The notes under the pieces are model-generated. The model was not told where the DNA came from. It saw only the letters and a program-made list of their open reading frames with translations, and did no database searches. Positions 11,371 through 22,500 of a stretch of 64,000 nucleotides of DNA are shown here, one piece after another. The number at the start of each line of letters is the position of its first letter. Position 1 is the first letter of the stretch. The position numbers and the translations under genes are program-made. Origin of the DNA: Isoetes taiwanensis (lineage: Eukaryota > Streptophyta > Lycopodiopsida > Isoetales > Isoetaceae); assembly GCA_021234155.1 (NCBI GenBank), contig JAJEKV010000147.1, positions 989,910-1,053,909 on the forward strand. Reading direction: 5' to 3'.

Positions 11371-11467
11371 TAACGCAAACATAGATAAATGTTATGGGCC
11401 TAAATATTAATTACTAAAAATCACAATAACATCAAGACAAACAAATTATTCCCATTGCAAACAACTA

Positions 11468-11492
11468 AAGTCGTATTTAATTAAAGTGGGAC
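11468..11492 (+). repeat. left TIR of the 4.07 kb element
   Basis: 25 bases, perfect inverted match to 15518-15542. Confidence 0.9.
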
Positions 11493-11553
11493 AAATCTCG
11501 AATTTTGGGACTCGGACTGAAAATGGGACAAAAAATTTTTCATTGAATCGTTG

Positions 11554-11890
11554 TTAGATCAGGGGGAGGGGAAGGGAAAGGGGAGAAGTTGAGAGAAGTA
11601 AGGAAGGGGTTAAGTTAGAAGAAGGGGGAGGGAGGGAGGAAGTTGAAAAGGGGGGGGTGAGAAGAGGGGGCAAGAGGCAACTAGAGAGGGGGAGGAGGGC
11701 GGGCAAGAGGCAATTGGGGGGGAGGGGGATGGGAAAGAGGCAACCTGGAGAGGGAGGAGGATGGGAAAGGCAAGCGGAGAAGGGAAGGAGGATGGGCAAA
11801 GAGGCAACCGGGGAGGAGGATGATGGGCAAAGGGGCAAATGGGAAGGGGAGAGAAAGGGCAAAGGGGGCAAAGATGGGCAACCTTTAGTA
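11554..11890. repeat. purine-rich low-complexity tract
   Basis: About 330 bases of almost pure G and A on the + strand, built from GGGGGAGG, AGAGGCAA and GGATGGG variants. The open frames on both strands here are low-complexity artefacts. Such a tract could form triplex or G-quadruplex structures. Confidence 0.8.
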
Positions 11891-11999
11891 ATTATAATCA
11901 ATATAATTATAATAAATATAATTAACAAATATAATTAACATTATTATAATTAATTAAAAAAAACAATATATATATAATGAATCGGGGAAATAATAGCCA

Positions 12000-13675
12000 A
12001 CTTGGTGGTATTTAAGCGGTGTTCTCGACTAGTGAGTCGAGAATTGAAGAGTCTTTCGGTGTGCAAAGCAATTGGACCTACTCCTTCTCAAGCCCGATAT
12101 TCACATAGGAAAAATTTGGACGGTTCTGGGACCACGTACCCATCCGAAGCACCTTTTTCATCTTTGACTCAAGCCGTCAAGGCATTTTTTTATTTTATGC
12201 CATTCCTTTGTAAACCGAGCTCCAAGAGATCAGCTTTGCACCCTTCAACGGCATCCGGGCACTTGGATGGTGCGAGCAGGGGTTTTTTGCCACTAGGAAG
12301 TGAAGAAACATGTGTAGATGCGGCCTTGCTCACAGAGAGTCTTAGAAATAAGTTCTCTTGCCAAGCTTAAGGCCCTATCAAAGCATCTGCAGTAGCTCTG
12401 TTGTACCGGCGCCCCCTTCACGATCTGTCATCTTGGCGGGGAATTAGGCGGTCTTATTTTTCAACTCGAGGCATTAGAATTGCTCCAAGCTTCTTTCCCC
12501 ATTTCTTGTTGGCCTTTGCTTGGAGCTCTTGTCTTCTTGCTCTTCTGTTTTACCCTTTGCTTCAGATTCTTCTATCCTCTGTTCTTCAGTCAAGAAAAAA
12601 CGACCTTGGCTATGCCCAGCAAAGCCTCCAGCGCTAACCACGTCCTCCAAACCCTGGCTCGCGGACCTGAGCGAGAAAGGAAAAGCAAAAGGTGCGGCCT
12701 CATTTCCCATCCAAGAAGAAGAAGGTGTCGCTTACCCAAGATAGGATCAGGAATCATGTCGAAGCCAGAAAATCAAGCCAGAACAGGACAAATCAATCCA
12801 AGAACAGGACAAAAATTACCTGTATCTCCATGTAAACTGTAACCGGCAGGGGGGGGGGGCTGGCTTCTGCAAACTAGCCGCAGACTTATGCTACTTCGAA
12901 TAAGGAAAAGGCGAGGCACAGATTTGGAAGGCATTGAGAAAGCACAGATTTGAATCAGAGATTTGAGAAGGCCTTGAGTTTGAGAAAGCACAGATTTAAG
13001 AAGCAGGTTTAAGGCATTGGCGTGGATTCAAGAAGCCAGTTTAAGGCTTTGCAGAGCCGGATTGCAGAAGCCAGTTTAAGGCTTTGCAGGCTATGAATGT
13101 AATGGAGACAGAAGCCGGAGATGGAGCACCATGCCGGAGTTGCTGCACCGCTAGGTCGACTGCAGCAGAGATAGCAGCAATAAAGATGAGCGCCATCCAT
13201 TATCCCAACTAGTCGGAATTGATAGCAGAGCCGCTTGAAGCGCCGATATCAGAGCGCTTATCTCCAAAGTCGCCGATATCATAGTGCTTATCTCCAAAAT
13301 CGCCGATATCAGAGCCGCTAGAAGCGGCCGCTTGAAGCGCCTCTTTTTGGTGTTGTTCTTGAAGAAAGCGGCTATGGCAGATCCCGATAATTTCGTGGTC
13401 GGAAATGTGGACCCAAAATGGTGCAAATGTGATTCTTGTGGGCGATCATAGTTCCCCAGGATAATTTTAGCAAGGAAAATGAATGCGAATGCGATTCTTG
13501 TGGGTGTTGTTCTTCAAGAAACGGATTCGTGGTTGCAGATCTTCCGGAAACCAGAGTGGTTTCTCCTTTCCAAGTGGTACAACATGATCTGCGGCACAAA
13601 GGTGTGTACCAAATTTCAAAATTCAAATATTGGGGAAAAAAGGGTGTAAGAGTCTTGAAAATAAGTCCGTAGAGT
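12000..13675 (+). other. GC-rich coding-like block inside the TIR element
   Basis: Several frames are open for 60-120 codons but none is a convincing gene. Notable pieces are a palindrome TTCTCGACTagtgAGTCGAGAA near 12022; a frame around 12580-12745 encoding KKKRPWLCPAKPPAL...; short direct repeats GCCGATATCA...CTTATCTCCAAA (13235-13320); a small ATG ORF at 13374 (MADPDNFVVGNVDPKWCKCDSCG); and a second frame at 13436-13672 that repeats the motif as ECECDSCGCCSS. The CxCDSCG repeat is the only protein-level pattern I see. Function unknown. Confidence 0.35.
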
Positions 13676-13699
13676 AGAGTAAAGTGAGTCTTGAAAATA

Positions 13700-13990
13700 A
13701 GTCACGTGGGCATAATATTTATATGGTGCATTATTATTAGTTATAAGGGTAAGTATATTTATATGGTGCATTATTATTAGTTATAAAGGGTAAATTATTT
13801 TTAAGTTATAATGTGTATTATAGGTGCATGCATATGTTGCTATTTACATGTGCATTAGGCATTACTGGAAAATACATAGGAAATTTATGGGGAGGGTATT
13901 TTTTCATAGAAAATACATAGGATATTGTGTTTATTAAAAAATACATAGTATAGGATATTGTCTTATTAGAAAATACATAGTATATCTTGT
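13700..13990. repeat. short AT-rich tandem repeats
   Basis: TTTATATGGTGCATTATTAT occurs twice (about 13719 and 13757). A GAAAATACATAG motif recurs four times between 13868 and 13982. No gene. Confidence 0.7.
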
Positions 13991-14279
13991 TTCATTTAAG
14001 AAAGGTATCTTTGAATAAAGCTATAGATAAACATTGACATATTAAAAAAGGGAGACAAGTAGGCAAGTAGGTTAAGCCACATTTGTTGTATGTTTGATCA
14101 CATGTGAACAAAGGTATAGTAATATGATATGATGTTTGAAGGTTATTCATTTTCGACCTTCTCGGACTTGTTGTGTTTTTCACTCCAAATGGCCTTAGAC
14201 TTGTGTTTTCATCTTGAAGGGCCTTAGACTGTTTTTTTTATTTTGAAGGGCCTTAGAACTATGTTTTCCACTCGGACCT

Positions 14280-15005
14280 ATATTTTTTACTTTGAAGGGC
14301 CTTAGAACTGCGGCCTTTCTCGACTTTCATGAGTTGAGAAAGACCCTCAAACTTGTGTTTTTTTAAGCTTTGTTTGCCTTTCTCGACTCGCGAGTCGAGA
14401 AAGGTCTTTTGACCCCTAAAACTGCGTTTTTTAAGCTTTGGTACGCCTTTTCGACTTCGCCCGAGTCGAGAAAGATCTTTGACCCTAAAACCTGCGTTTT
14501 TGGCTTTGTTGCGCCTTTCTCGACTCGCGGTCGAAAGGCCTTCTAACCCTAAAACCTGCGTTTTTTGGCTTTGTTTTGCCTTTCGATTTCGCGAGTCGAG
14601 AAAGGCCTCTAACCCCTAAGACCTGCGTTTTTCGCTTTGAGCTTCCTTTCTCAACCCCCCAAAACTGCGTTTTTTTACTCTCAGATGCTTTTCTCGACCC
14701 ACGAGTCGAGAAAGGCCCTCAAAAAAAATTTTCTTGAAAAAAAAACTTTTTTTTCCTAGTTAAAAAAAAAAAAAAAAAATTTTACTCGAAGCTACGTTTT
14801 CATTTCGCATGAGTCGAGAAAGGCCGATAGAGGGGCAACCCGGGGTCTTTTCGATTTCATGGTCGAGAAAGGCCCTCAAAAAAAATTTTTTTTTTGCCTA
14901 CTTAGAAAAAGAAGGAATTTTTTTTTCCTTGTTTTTTTGTTTTTTTGGGCTCTAAGCTATATCAGAGGGGCCTTTCTCGACTCGCGAGTCGAGAAAGGCC
15001 TCATA
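14280..15005. repeat. array of about nine palindrome-cored repeats
   Basis: Each unit of roughly 65-75 bp has a core close to CCTTTCTCGACTCGCGAGTC plus the rest of its palindrome (GAGAAAGG), followed by CCTCTAACCCCTAA and CTGCGTTTTT spacers. The most perfect cores are near 14376-14405 and 14968-15000; others (near 14315, 14447, 14511, 14577, 14690, 14800, 14850) carry one-arm losses. The array lies in the right half of the TIR element, towards its right end, where transposase-binding subterminal repeats could be expected. A related GGGCCTTAGAACTG repeat precedes it (14190-14310). Confidence 0.8.
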
Positions 15006-15517
15006 CCTACATTCTTCAGAAATGGCCCTTAGAACTGGTTGTTTTCTTATTTGTATTGTCTGTAGCATCACTTGCACTAACTTGATTTTGCCTTTCCCAG
15101 TACAAATCGCGAACAGAAAGGACATGATCGGGGAGCCATGTCGGGCTAAGCGTGTTGATTTCTATTCTCTTCAAGTTGCTCTTGTGGCTTGGGCGCCTCG
15201 GACCTTGCTCTGTATGTTGTTCCCAGTAGGTGGTCTGTGTGCGAAGATGATGTAATATTTGTGTCAGCCCGACCATCATGGTATCTTCAACCATTGTAAA
15301 CTTTGGTTTCAATCTAGAACTTTGATTTCAATCTTTAATGAATTTCCTTTGTTTCAGTTGCATTGTTCTTGTTCTCGACTCGCTAATCAGGGAAAACTGG
15401 AGGAAAGCTTCGATGCAGAGTTCTAGACAAAAAATCGAATTAAGGATAGTTTTCGGGTCGGGGTGCTCTTTTTCATGTAAATTAACAGGGTTCCGAAAAA
15501 AAATGGGAATGGAATGA

Positions 15518-15542
15518 GTCCCACTTTAATTAAATACGACTT
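15518..15542 (-). repeat. right TIR of the 4.07 kb element
   Basis: Perfect inverted match to 11468-11492, followed by ACTA at 15543. Confidence 0.9.
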
Positions 15543-17613
15543 ACTATTACATTTTGTAATCTCAATTTCCTGCCAATTCAAAGAATTTGGAGCCTTATTC
15601 TAGCCCAGTATGCAGTATTTAATGGTGAAACTATACACTAGTTCATTCCATAAGCAATTGTCATGCTAAACTGAAGTGTCCACTAGAGAGATAGTTGTGT
15701 CAACCACCACTAGAGAGATAGTTGTGTCAACCAAGCTGAGAAATGTGTACATCCCTATAAGAAGGGGGGCTTCCCACATCTTTGAAGCTGCATCTATCTT
15801 ATAATCGTATCCGGGCACGCCAATCATCCTGTACTGGAATAAACTATCCACAGATGCCATGCTTAAATTGTTCAAGAGAAACAGAAGAAGAGCTACCTGA
15901 GTTCTTCCTTTCACCAAAGCATATGCTCTAGACAGTGCCTCCACACCATAGCAGTCTTCTAATACAGATATTACAAGTGACAGATTGCACAACAAAGTTG
16001 CTGAGCTGGGGCAACAATGCCCCTTCTTGCCGCAACCATCCAAGCGCAATTATAACGATGACATAATGAAGGCAAATTCTGAAATATCAGATTTCTGTAA
16101 CATTCTTAAAACAATAATATTGATTGAGCAGTCCATGAAAGGTAACAGACAATAAGATAAAAAACTAACCAAAATGTGAGGTGATAGTTTCTTAAAACGA
16201 GAGCTGCATATATATAAAAAGAAAACAATGACTACAACATACCTCCTCTTCAGTCAAATTGGCTTCCATAACTTAATGAAATGCCATCAGTAGGCAAGCG
16301 GGCAGTTCTCATGATCATTTCCAACGCTGCCTTTGTATAGTTTTAGTTTTCCACTTGCTTTAGTTCATCTAAGGATATACTCTAGATGGAAAGAGAAGGG
16401 TCTATGCCAGCTGAAGGACATTTGGTCGAGAAGAAAGGGGAAAATGGAAAGCTTGGTCGATCAATCAAGCCGCGAAAACTTTTCGCCCTTGGAGGCTAGG
16501 AAACAAGCAAGGAGGTGAGACGGGGCCACCATACCTCCGCGCCTTACCTTAGCCGAGCTTCAACGCGGATTTACAAGTAAGTACAAGGCATGTTTAAAAG
16601 GATCAACATACCAAGGCACATTTTTTAAGCCCTTGCAAAACTGCGCATCTTTCTTTGTCCATGTTAAATTCGTGCATGTTAGATTCATGCTTCAATGCTT
16701 TTGCAACAATACTCTTTGATGGAGCAAGCAACTAAATCGGCGATTTCCGCAATATCAAATCTTTCGACCATAGCCTTCATCAACTGAAGCACACAATTTC
16801 GGCTACGAAATCCGAGCAAGCAATATATGGCATCCCGCCGCAGATTTAACGAACAAGACAACAATGTATGGAATTTCACCCGACCCATTTTAGATGCTGG
16901 CGCTTCTCATCGCCCATCCCTTAGCATAACCTCTAGCAACGACTAAAGGAAATCCTTGTTTTGGCTGCCCATTGCCGCTTATGAAAGATAAAGCATCGAA
17001 AGGGCCGGATCCCTTTCAATGCTTGATTCTTTTTTTGGTGCGGTTTGTACATGATCGAGATCAACCCCGAGCCGTTGGTATTCAAACACATGCGAGATGT
17101 TCTACTATTGCAAGTGACTTTGCTTGACCAACAATCACGGGTCATCACCGACTTTCGCTTTTTGCGGCCTTTGTTTAAACCTCCACTTGCATCATCCATC
17201 TTTTGAATCTCATTAGCAACATGCACAAGCAGTTGCCCAACACAAGCAGTTGATGGGTCGTTTTGGTAGGTCACTGCCTGCAGCGTCAAACAGAATGTAA
17301 CGGATGAAATAAAATGAAAATATGCTTCTCTGATTTACCTGAGGATATAGGCGTAAAAGTGCAACACTATGATGCAAATAAGCACTGTCCATTTTTTAGC
17401 ACCGACATCCATCATTTTGCATAACACGCTTAGTCCGTGTACACAAAATCAAACCCTAGAGATGGTTCACGTTTTGTTTTTCATGAGAAAAGGGCTTTCA
17501 TTATAAGCCCTTGGATCTTTTTGAATTAACAGAGGGCTTCTTTGTAAGCCGTCTGATCTTAACCATTGAGGAGGATGAAACAAAAATTGCACAAATTGCA
17601 TGCAAAAACTTGG
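15543..17613. other. interior of the 6.7 kb insertion, no recognised gene
   Basis: A 27 bp tandem pair (CACTAGAGAGATAGTTGTGTC..., 15682-15735) gives a VDTTISLV repeat in the minus frame. Minus-strand frames at 16685-16888 and 16933-17289 (GRKKRKSVMTRDCW, GSGLISIMYKPHQKK) look protein-like but open without clear starts. They may be decayed transposon ORFs. I recognise no domain. Confidence 0.3.
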
Positions 17614-17731
17614 TGCACTCTAGATGTACTGATTAGTATGTCTCGTGCAATACACCCATGAAATCATATGAAAACCATGTAAAACAGCGTATAAAATCAC
17701 AAAAAAAAACCCCTGTTATAATGCTACATAT
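17614..17731 (-). repeat. other end module of the 6.7 kb insertion family, copy 1
   Basis: The reverse complement starts ATATGTAGCATTATAACAGG and ends in CATCTAGAGTGCA. It matches 55861-55980 with moderate divergence. Its outer edge is the breakpoint with copy B of the duplicated segment at 17732. Confidence 0.75.
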
Positions 17732-18145
17732 ATGATTCTTCACAAGTAAAAATGATAAATCTTAAATGATTAGTATCCAACAGGACTGATATTAAAGAGG
17801 TGTGCTTGTGTAAATAACAAGATATGGCTTGGTAAGATGTGTGGCATCATGCATGAGCTAGAACTATATTATTGAACTATAAATCTGACAATACGATATG
17901 CAGAATGTTAAATGGGTATGATCATGAATGATCAGCAGTAACAAGATTGAGGTTTAACCCGAATATACAGGTAAGCTGACATTGATGTACAAAGATTTAA
18001 AAATACTTTTACAAGTTGTCCATAGGTGTATAGCCTACAGAATGATGAGAGGTAAAATGATACTATGCTAGAGAGGCTCATACTAGCTATAGAGTGATAA
18101 TACTGCCAAGGGATTGACCAAGGCAGATGTCTGGTCTAGGTTTCT

Positions 18146-18146
<1 letters not shown>
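17732..18146 (+). repeat. duplicated segment, copy B, right part
   Basis: Matches 2379-2793 with very few differences. It stops where a run of 35 T begins. Confidence 0.9.

Positions 18147-18147
<1 letters not shown>

Positions 18148-18182
<35 letters not shown>
18148..18182 (-). repeat. 35-base T run, possible retroposon poly(A) tail
   Basis: It sits exactly at the truncated end of duplicated segment copy B. This is what a minus-strand retroposon insertion with a poly(A) tail would look like, but no retroposon body was recognised. Confidence 0.6.
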
Positions 18183-18250
18183 CCGGGGCTCATCTCTTTT
18201 ATAGAGACCTTTTTCGAACTAATTCCAAGGGGAGCTCTTCTGATCAACCC

Positions 18251-18466
18251 CTAGGAACTACAATCTAGTTTCGAACAGCCACCCCTTTCTTTTATAGATG
18301 CCAAGAGGAATCTTGAAGCCTAGGAACTACAATCCTACAATCTAGTTTCGAACAGCCACCCCTTTCTTTTATAGATACCAAGAGGAATCTTGAAGCCTAG
18401 GAACTACAATCTAGTTTCCAACAGCCACCCCTTTCTTTTATAGATGCCAAGAGGAATCTTGAAGCT
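18251..18466. repeat. tandem repeat, about 70 bp x 3
   Basis: Units starting CTAGGAACTACAATC lie at 18251, 18320 and 18397 and include CAGCCACCCCTTTC and CCAAGAGGAATCTTGAAGC. The middle unit has an extra CTACAATC duplication. 18467-19156 holds no recognisable gene. Confidence 0.85.
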
Positions 18467-19156
18467 TCTAGGACTTTTGCAGCCACTTGGAACATGCCGA
18501 AAGCTTCTAGACCTTCAGGAATCGTGGAGATCCACCACGAAATGCTCGAGAACCTTTCTATATATCACCAATGAAATTTTAAACAGACACTACATTTCCT
18601 TTCTAACATTTTACTGATTGACGCGTGTTCAACCCTAAACTTTCTATATTGTTTAAGGCTGAGATTCCACTGGCACAGTTATGGTCGTGTCAATTAACCG
18701 AACACCAATCCTTTGATGGCATCTCAGATTTGAAGCTTGGATGATGATTCCACTACCGCAGTTAGCGGTTAGCAAAACGCTGCCCTCAAAACTGAAAACT
18801 CTCACCTCTAATTGCAAAACACTCGGTTAACTATCAGGGGAGCACCGCCGTTACTTTGAGATTATGATAATTGCCGTGGGCTGAATTTCTGCCAAGTAGA
18901 GAGCAGATGTCGTAGATTTTCGCCAAGTTTGATTTTTTTAATTTCTTGAACGAATTGCCGCTGCCGTGAGTGGAATCATCGCCTATCTTAGGTCACAAAA
19001 GGAAGCCGCAGTTAAGATTTTGCTCCCAAGTGTGGAATCTGCCCCTAAGTTTAAGCTGCCCCCTTATCCTACCTATTACAATTATCCTACCTGTTACAAT
19101 TATGTATACACCTTGGCGTCGGCCGAAATTTAAGCCCCAGGTGTTTCTTGAAACAT

Positions 19157-19402
19157 GAAATCAGGGTAGGATCCATTCAGGCGTGCCCACCAACCACGCC
19201 TTGCCAACGTGGTGGTTATTCTTTTAAAGAATGTTATAGATTTTTAGAGCCTACTCTGCGTCTGCGTTCTTCCTTCAATCGGAGCTTTTCACGTTTTCTC
19301 CCCGCATTCTAGCATTTTCAACTCGCATTCTGGTCGATTCACCTCCCATTCTGGTCGATTTCATCCTCCTGAATTGATCCTACCTCTGATTTCACGTTTG
19401 GA
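19157..19402 (+). repeat. dispersed repeat of about 250 bp, copy 1
   Basis: Similar to 55556-55858 in the same orientation (shared blocks AAAGAATGTTA, TGCGTTCTTCCTTCA and GATTCACCTCCCATTCTGG). Copy 2 carries an internal (AGAAT)n expansion. Unknown family. Confidence 0.75.
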
Positions 19403-19564
19403 AGAATCTCGACAAACAAATTTTCTTAAAATTTCATTTAGAAAAATTAGAAGAATGATCGCCTGTGGCAGCAGGCATATATATGTCCGTACTCCAATAT
19501 GTATAATTATATACATGATACATCCACTCTCCTTTATTAATGTGCTACAAATATAAATTACTGG

Positions 19565-22500
19565 TCACAAATTTTCCATAGTGCAATGCATACCAAGAAG
19601 TGGATCTATTATTGTTTGTGGCTTAAAACTATGACGAGTGTACTCATTGAAGAAACCTGCATACAGATCATATCTTGCAGTCATTCTGAATCCCCATTTG
19701 TCTCTCACTTGCTGACAGAGGTTCAAATCTAAATCTGAAATCATTAATCCATCCCTGTATCGTGAGAGGCTTGGTGTACAGGAAGCATCTGGTGCTGCGA
19801 CATAACTTGAACCATAAAAATGACCAAAGTTTTTATGTGCTTGTTTCCCGTCACCAGATGTGAATGCTCTAGGAAACACTTCAGTTCCAACACGATTGAT
19901 AGCTCCCACAAAGTAACTATTTGCTATAGCTGCATTACGAGCCTGTCAACAAACTAAGACCATAAGCAATAAAAAGCAGAAAATACGCTTAATACAAAAG
20001 ACAATCAAACAGTCAAATCCTATGACCCCATTCTCATTGTTCTCCCTCAATTTACCTGATATAGCAGTGAGGTTACTTGCAACGTGTTCTTAGTTTTTAA
20101 CTTTAGAAACATTGGCAAAAACTGTAATAATCCTTCTGGATTGACTAGTTGTTAGAACTGGCTTAAAGGTGGCATCAGAATTGAAACAAGAGTGTTCAAG
20201 AATTCAGCCAGGGGAAGGAAGCAAAAAGATTATTAAGTCCGCAAAAAACTGCTTGAGAATATGAAATCAAAATGTGTTAACATCAACCATGTGGTGTCAC
20301 TTGCACACAAAGTCAGCTAGAAGAAAGCACAGCACATGGAAGAGGAAAGGAATTTAGGGACTATAACTGAGCAAAGGAGACGTAACAAAGGTGGTGGGTG
20401 GGTATATCTATGGAAGACAAGGGCATAAGTATTTAACAACCAAAATGGCTTTTGTTCTACCCCTTGGAACAGTCAGCTAACTTATGACCAAGCCAGCCAG
20501 GTCAGCAACTCATCTTATATATTCAATTTACATATCCAACACTCTCCTTTCAGCTCAGCAAGATGTGCTCCAATCTATGTTAAGCTGGACTTTTCAGATA
20601 TCAAGCATAGTGTTGGAACTGGGAGCCTGTCATTGGCTTTTGTTTAGACAGCACTTTCACCACTAGCAACTTTCTCCTACACATAGTGATATTGAGCTCC
20701 AATATGCTTAGAGCGTGCATGAAAGACTGGATTATAGGACGGCTGGATGGTGCTTTGGTTATCACATACAATAAAGCCCTGCTATGTTTCTTGCTCAGAC
20801 TAGCTTATAGGTGCCACTGGAAAGGCCCTTATATTTTGCCTTTGTGTGAGAGAGGGAAATAACAGGCTGTCTTTCTCTCATCCAGGGCCCTTACTGGCGT
20901 CATAGCGGCAGGCATAATGAGCATCAAAGTGTGCTGTAGAAGTGTTCCTCATCCTTTAGGTGAAAGAGTACCTGCAGCGGCTGTCAGCTTTCTTAGGAAA
21001 AGACTGATAACCAAAGAAGATTCCTGCTCTGATGGCAGTTAAATACATCACACAGCCAACTAAACCTCCTGCACAATGTACCATATAAATCATGCCAGGC
21101 TTGCATTCAATAGAAGGCTCCTAGGTCTTCGTGGCACTAGAGCAGTGGTCTTCCCTATTATGAATAACATATTAAAAAAGTGCATATTTCTCATCTCTCG
21201 TGTTTGACATGGATGTCTGAATCAGCTGGTGGGCGATAAAATGCATTAATTTTTCCAATGCAGATCATAAAGCCTCTCCTCAATTTGCAGGACTACTTTT
21301 CATAACCGATGACCTTGAAATATTCAGGCTGCAGCATGTATACTACCCCATCTAAGAAAAGTAGTTTTGACATCCAGTAAACAGCCCAGGCATTTTAAGA
21401 ACAAGATCCTTTTCATTGACAAGCCTGAGGACTTTAACCCCTAGCTCTTCAACTCTTTCTCTAAAGGCTCCATTAGCCACCAGTGCTCTAACTTAAACCA
21501 GTCTTTCTACAGGAGCAATACATCATCCAAAACTACATCCCTGCTTCTAAGCATATCTTCTTGTGCGATTTGCATAATTTGCAATGTGCATGACACTTGA
21601 CCTTTAGACCTGCAACGGCCTTCTTATCCTCCTGAAGAAAGCAGAATCTCAAATGGTCTTTCCATTCGAAAGAAGGCAGAAATCCCAAGTAAATTTTTTG
21701 AGGAGCACTGCCTCCAGAACTGGTGCTCATTTGGGTAAAGCAGGAAAATCCTTTCTCAGAAGCCAAAATCCATCAAGCGGTCTATCATCAAAAAAGAAGA
21801 AACTGCGAGCATCTCTCATATTGACCAGGTTCCTGGAACTGCTAAAGATCAGCTTCTTGAGACCCTGTCTTCAGGATCATAAAACCTATAGGCCTTATGC
21901 TGGTCCGCCTTTGTATTTCTGTCATCAAGTTGTGGAAGAGCACAGGGGCATCAGCAACTCCAAAGGCTTAATAAGAAGGCTCAACATGGACACGAGAGTA
22001 AAACCAACGAAGGCTCTTTACAAATTCAGGAAAAGGGCTGAGGCTCGTTATGATAAAAAGCCCAGGCTTTAGGAATGAGATTCTTTTCATTGACAACGAG
22101 GACTTTAACTCCTAACTCTTCAACTCTTTCTCTAAAGGCTTCATTAGCCACCAGTGGTCTAACTTAACCAGCCTTTCTGCAGGAGCAATACTTCTCAAAA
22201 ACTACATTCCTGCTCCTAATCATATTCTCTTGTGCTTTGCATCTATTGCAATGTGCATGATACTTGATCTTTAGACATGCAACGGCCTTCTTATCCTCCT
22301 GAAGAGAGCATAATTCCCAAATGGTCTTTCCATCTGGAAGAAGGCATAAATCTCAAGTAAATTTCTTGAGCAGCATACCTCATCCCCATGGTCTGAACAC
22401 ATTGAGCTGCCTCCGGAAAAAAAGATGGCTCCACAGGGTCCAGAATTCCTGCCATTCATGCACATGAGCTCCCTGTTAAAGAATCATAATCATTGCCTTG

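Larger units (their letters stand above)
11468..15542. mobile_element. 4.07 kb TIR DNA transposon, non-autonomous
   Basis: Perfect 25 bp terminal inverted repeats lie at 11468-11492 (AAGTCGTATTTAATTAAAG...) and 15518-15542. ACTA immediately outside each end (11464-11467, 15543-15546) is a candidate 4 bp target duplication. No transposase is recognised. The interior holds a purine-rich tract, a GC-rich block of coding-like sequence (about 12000-13670) and a palindrome array (14280-15005). GC-rich coding-like content inside an AT-rich surround suggests captured gene fragments, as in Pack-type elements. That is inference. Confidence 0.75.
11027..17731 (-). mobile_element. 6.7 kb insertion, member 1 of a family with conserved ends
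   Basis: It interrupts copy B of the duplicated segment. Its left module (11041-11370) matches 57978-58320 in reverse, and its right module (17614-17731) matches 55861-55980 in reverse. The same two end modules in the same relative order therefore bound a second locus at 55861-58320. Without the nested 4.1 kb TIR element (11468-15542) this copy would be about 2.6 kb, close to the 2.46 kb of member 2. The interiors show no obvious similarity by eye. No clean target duplication is visible because 59 bases of the target were lost. Confidence 0.6.

Noticed and set aside
11355-11374. GGGCCC hairpin followed by CTAA as a Helitron 3' end
   Set aside because: The hairpin abuts CTAA with no spacer, the next base is not T, and the second copy does not share a clean end there.
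11554-11938. Long open frames on both strands over the purine-rich tract
   Set aside because: Low-complexity sequence without stop codons by composition. The peptides are Gly/Lys/Arg or Pro/Ser/Leu runs with no domain.
14280-15005. Regular repeat spacing reminiscent of a CRISPR array
   Set aside because: This is plant nuclear DNA. The repeats are palindromic and degenerate, the 'spacers' are similar to one another, and there are no cas genes.
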